Made by a program: the position numbers and the translations under genes. This document shows, piece after piece, positions 63,688-64,000 of a DNA stretch of 64,000 nucleotides; the first letter of the stretch is position 1, and each line of letters begins with the position of its first letter. The stretch covers positions 62,001 through 126,000 of the forward strand of contig NZ_AUJU01000010.1 of the NCBI RefSeq assembly GCF_000424385.1. The letters are read 5' to 3'. Below the pieces are notes generated by a model. It was given only the letters and a program-made list of their open reading frames with translations. It made no database searches and had not been told where the DNA came from. The DNA comes from Butyrivibrio sp. LC3010. GTDB taxonomy: Bacteria > Bacillota > Clostridia > Lachnospirales > Lachnospiraceae.

Positions 63688-64000
63688 ATGTCAAAAAAAG
63701 GAAAGCTTTTATTATATATATATATATCAATATCAGTTCTGCTTTGTCTTATGCTGGCTAGCAGATCATCTTTCTTATATCCATTGAATAACTGGGATGA
63801 TGCAAACAGCTATTTCTCTATGGGTAAGGCTATTTTTAACGGAAAAATGCCCTACAGGGATGTCTTTGATCAGAAAGGAATGTACCTGTATTTTCTGTAT
63901 GGACTAGCATACCTTTTGTCTCACACAACCTTTGCGGGAGTGTTTGTTCTGGAGATTATTCTGGGGATACTTGATGTAATCGGTTTTTATAAAATCATAA
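63688..64000 (+). CDS. GT-C-type membrane glycosyltransferase, 5' part only
   Basis: 104 codons are visible before the window ends. A membrane helix (about 7-25) is followed by an extracellular loop with NNWDDANSYFSMGKAIFNGK (about 34-53) and YRDVFDQKGMYLYFLYG. The Asp-Asp pair after helix 1 and the PYRDVFDQKG pattern are typical of polyprenol-phosphate-sugar-dependent GT-C transferases (GT39/ArnT-like or DUF2029-like). GGCGGAGAAG precedes the ATG. Confidence 0.7.
   Translation, partial: MSKKGKLLLYIYISISVLLCLMLASRSSFLYPLNNWDDANSYFSMGKAIFNGKMPYRDVFDQKGMYLYFLYGLAYLLSHTTFAGVFVLEIILGILDVIGFYKII

Overview
The window looks like chromosome from a rumen or gut Lachnospiraceae bacterium close to Butyrivibrio. 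The grounds are a moderate-to-low GC content, strong Shine-Dalgarno sites (AGGAGG), a Firmicutes-type block dgt-dnaG-rpoD-trmK, an rpsT//lepA-hemW pair, and a feruloyl-esterase-like hydrolase that, from memory, resembles Est1E of Butyrivibrio proteoclasticus. DUF6171- and DUF6465-type small proteins also point to Lachnospiraceae. The assignment rests on recognition by eye, not on a database search.

Layout. 1-4.4 kb: a GPH sugar transporter cut by the window edge, tRNA-Leu(AAG) with a large palindrome at its 3' end, msrA, a YczE-type membrane protein and an AraC regulator. 4.6-13.3 kb: GH78 rhamnosidase, a second GPH transporter, a metallo-beta-lactamase-fold protein, an enoate-reductase-type flavoenzyme, a Nudix hydrolase and a feruloyl esterase, which together suggest use of plant glycosides and phenolics. 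13.3-18 kb: a TPP riboswitch with attenuator controlling thiW-thiM-thiE-thiD-thiC. 18-24.2 kb: lipoprotein, DUF6171 protein, GH51 arabinofuranosidase, a MITE-like 144-bp element, and an iron/cobalamin-type ABC importer. 24.3-30.7 kb: secreted protein, thymidine kinase, an orphan sugar-binding lipoprotein paired with a chemoreceptor, and three small lineage-type genes. 30.8-38 kb: dgt, dnaG, rpoD, trmK and a TGS-uridine-kinase-like nucleoside kinase. 38-45.2 kb: secreted trypsin-like protease, RNase P RNA, a 986-residue coiled-coil surface protein with nineteen 14-residue repeats, and two CobW-family GTPases (one with a His-rich minisatellite, one joined to a YcgQ-like C-terminal domain). 45.4-55 kb: rpsT, lepA, hemW (with a 4 x 48 bp repeat), a MATE exporter, pilT, comM/yifB and dprA. 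55-63.4 kb: a LacI-regulated oligosaccharide ABC importer with a GH35 beta-galactosidase. 63.7 kb to the end: the start of a GT-C-type membrane glycosyltransferase.

The genes themselves are mostly conventional. The unusual content is between and inside them. The window carries several families of dispersed, hairpin-rich intergenic repeats. One pair (about 36.1 and 45.2 kb) differs mainly by compensatory base changes that preserve its stems. One pair sits at the ribosome-binding sites of two exported-protein genes (25.0 and 27.0 kb). One pair lies within the ABC-importer locus (56.85 and 59.25 kb). One element has perfect terminal inverted repeats and an 8-bp flanking duplication (20.77 kb). 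Many of the hairpins share a C-GAA-G triloop. In addition, four proteins (surface protein, CobW, HemW and the iron-type binding protein) carry in-frame tandem DNA repeats.
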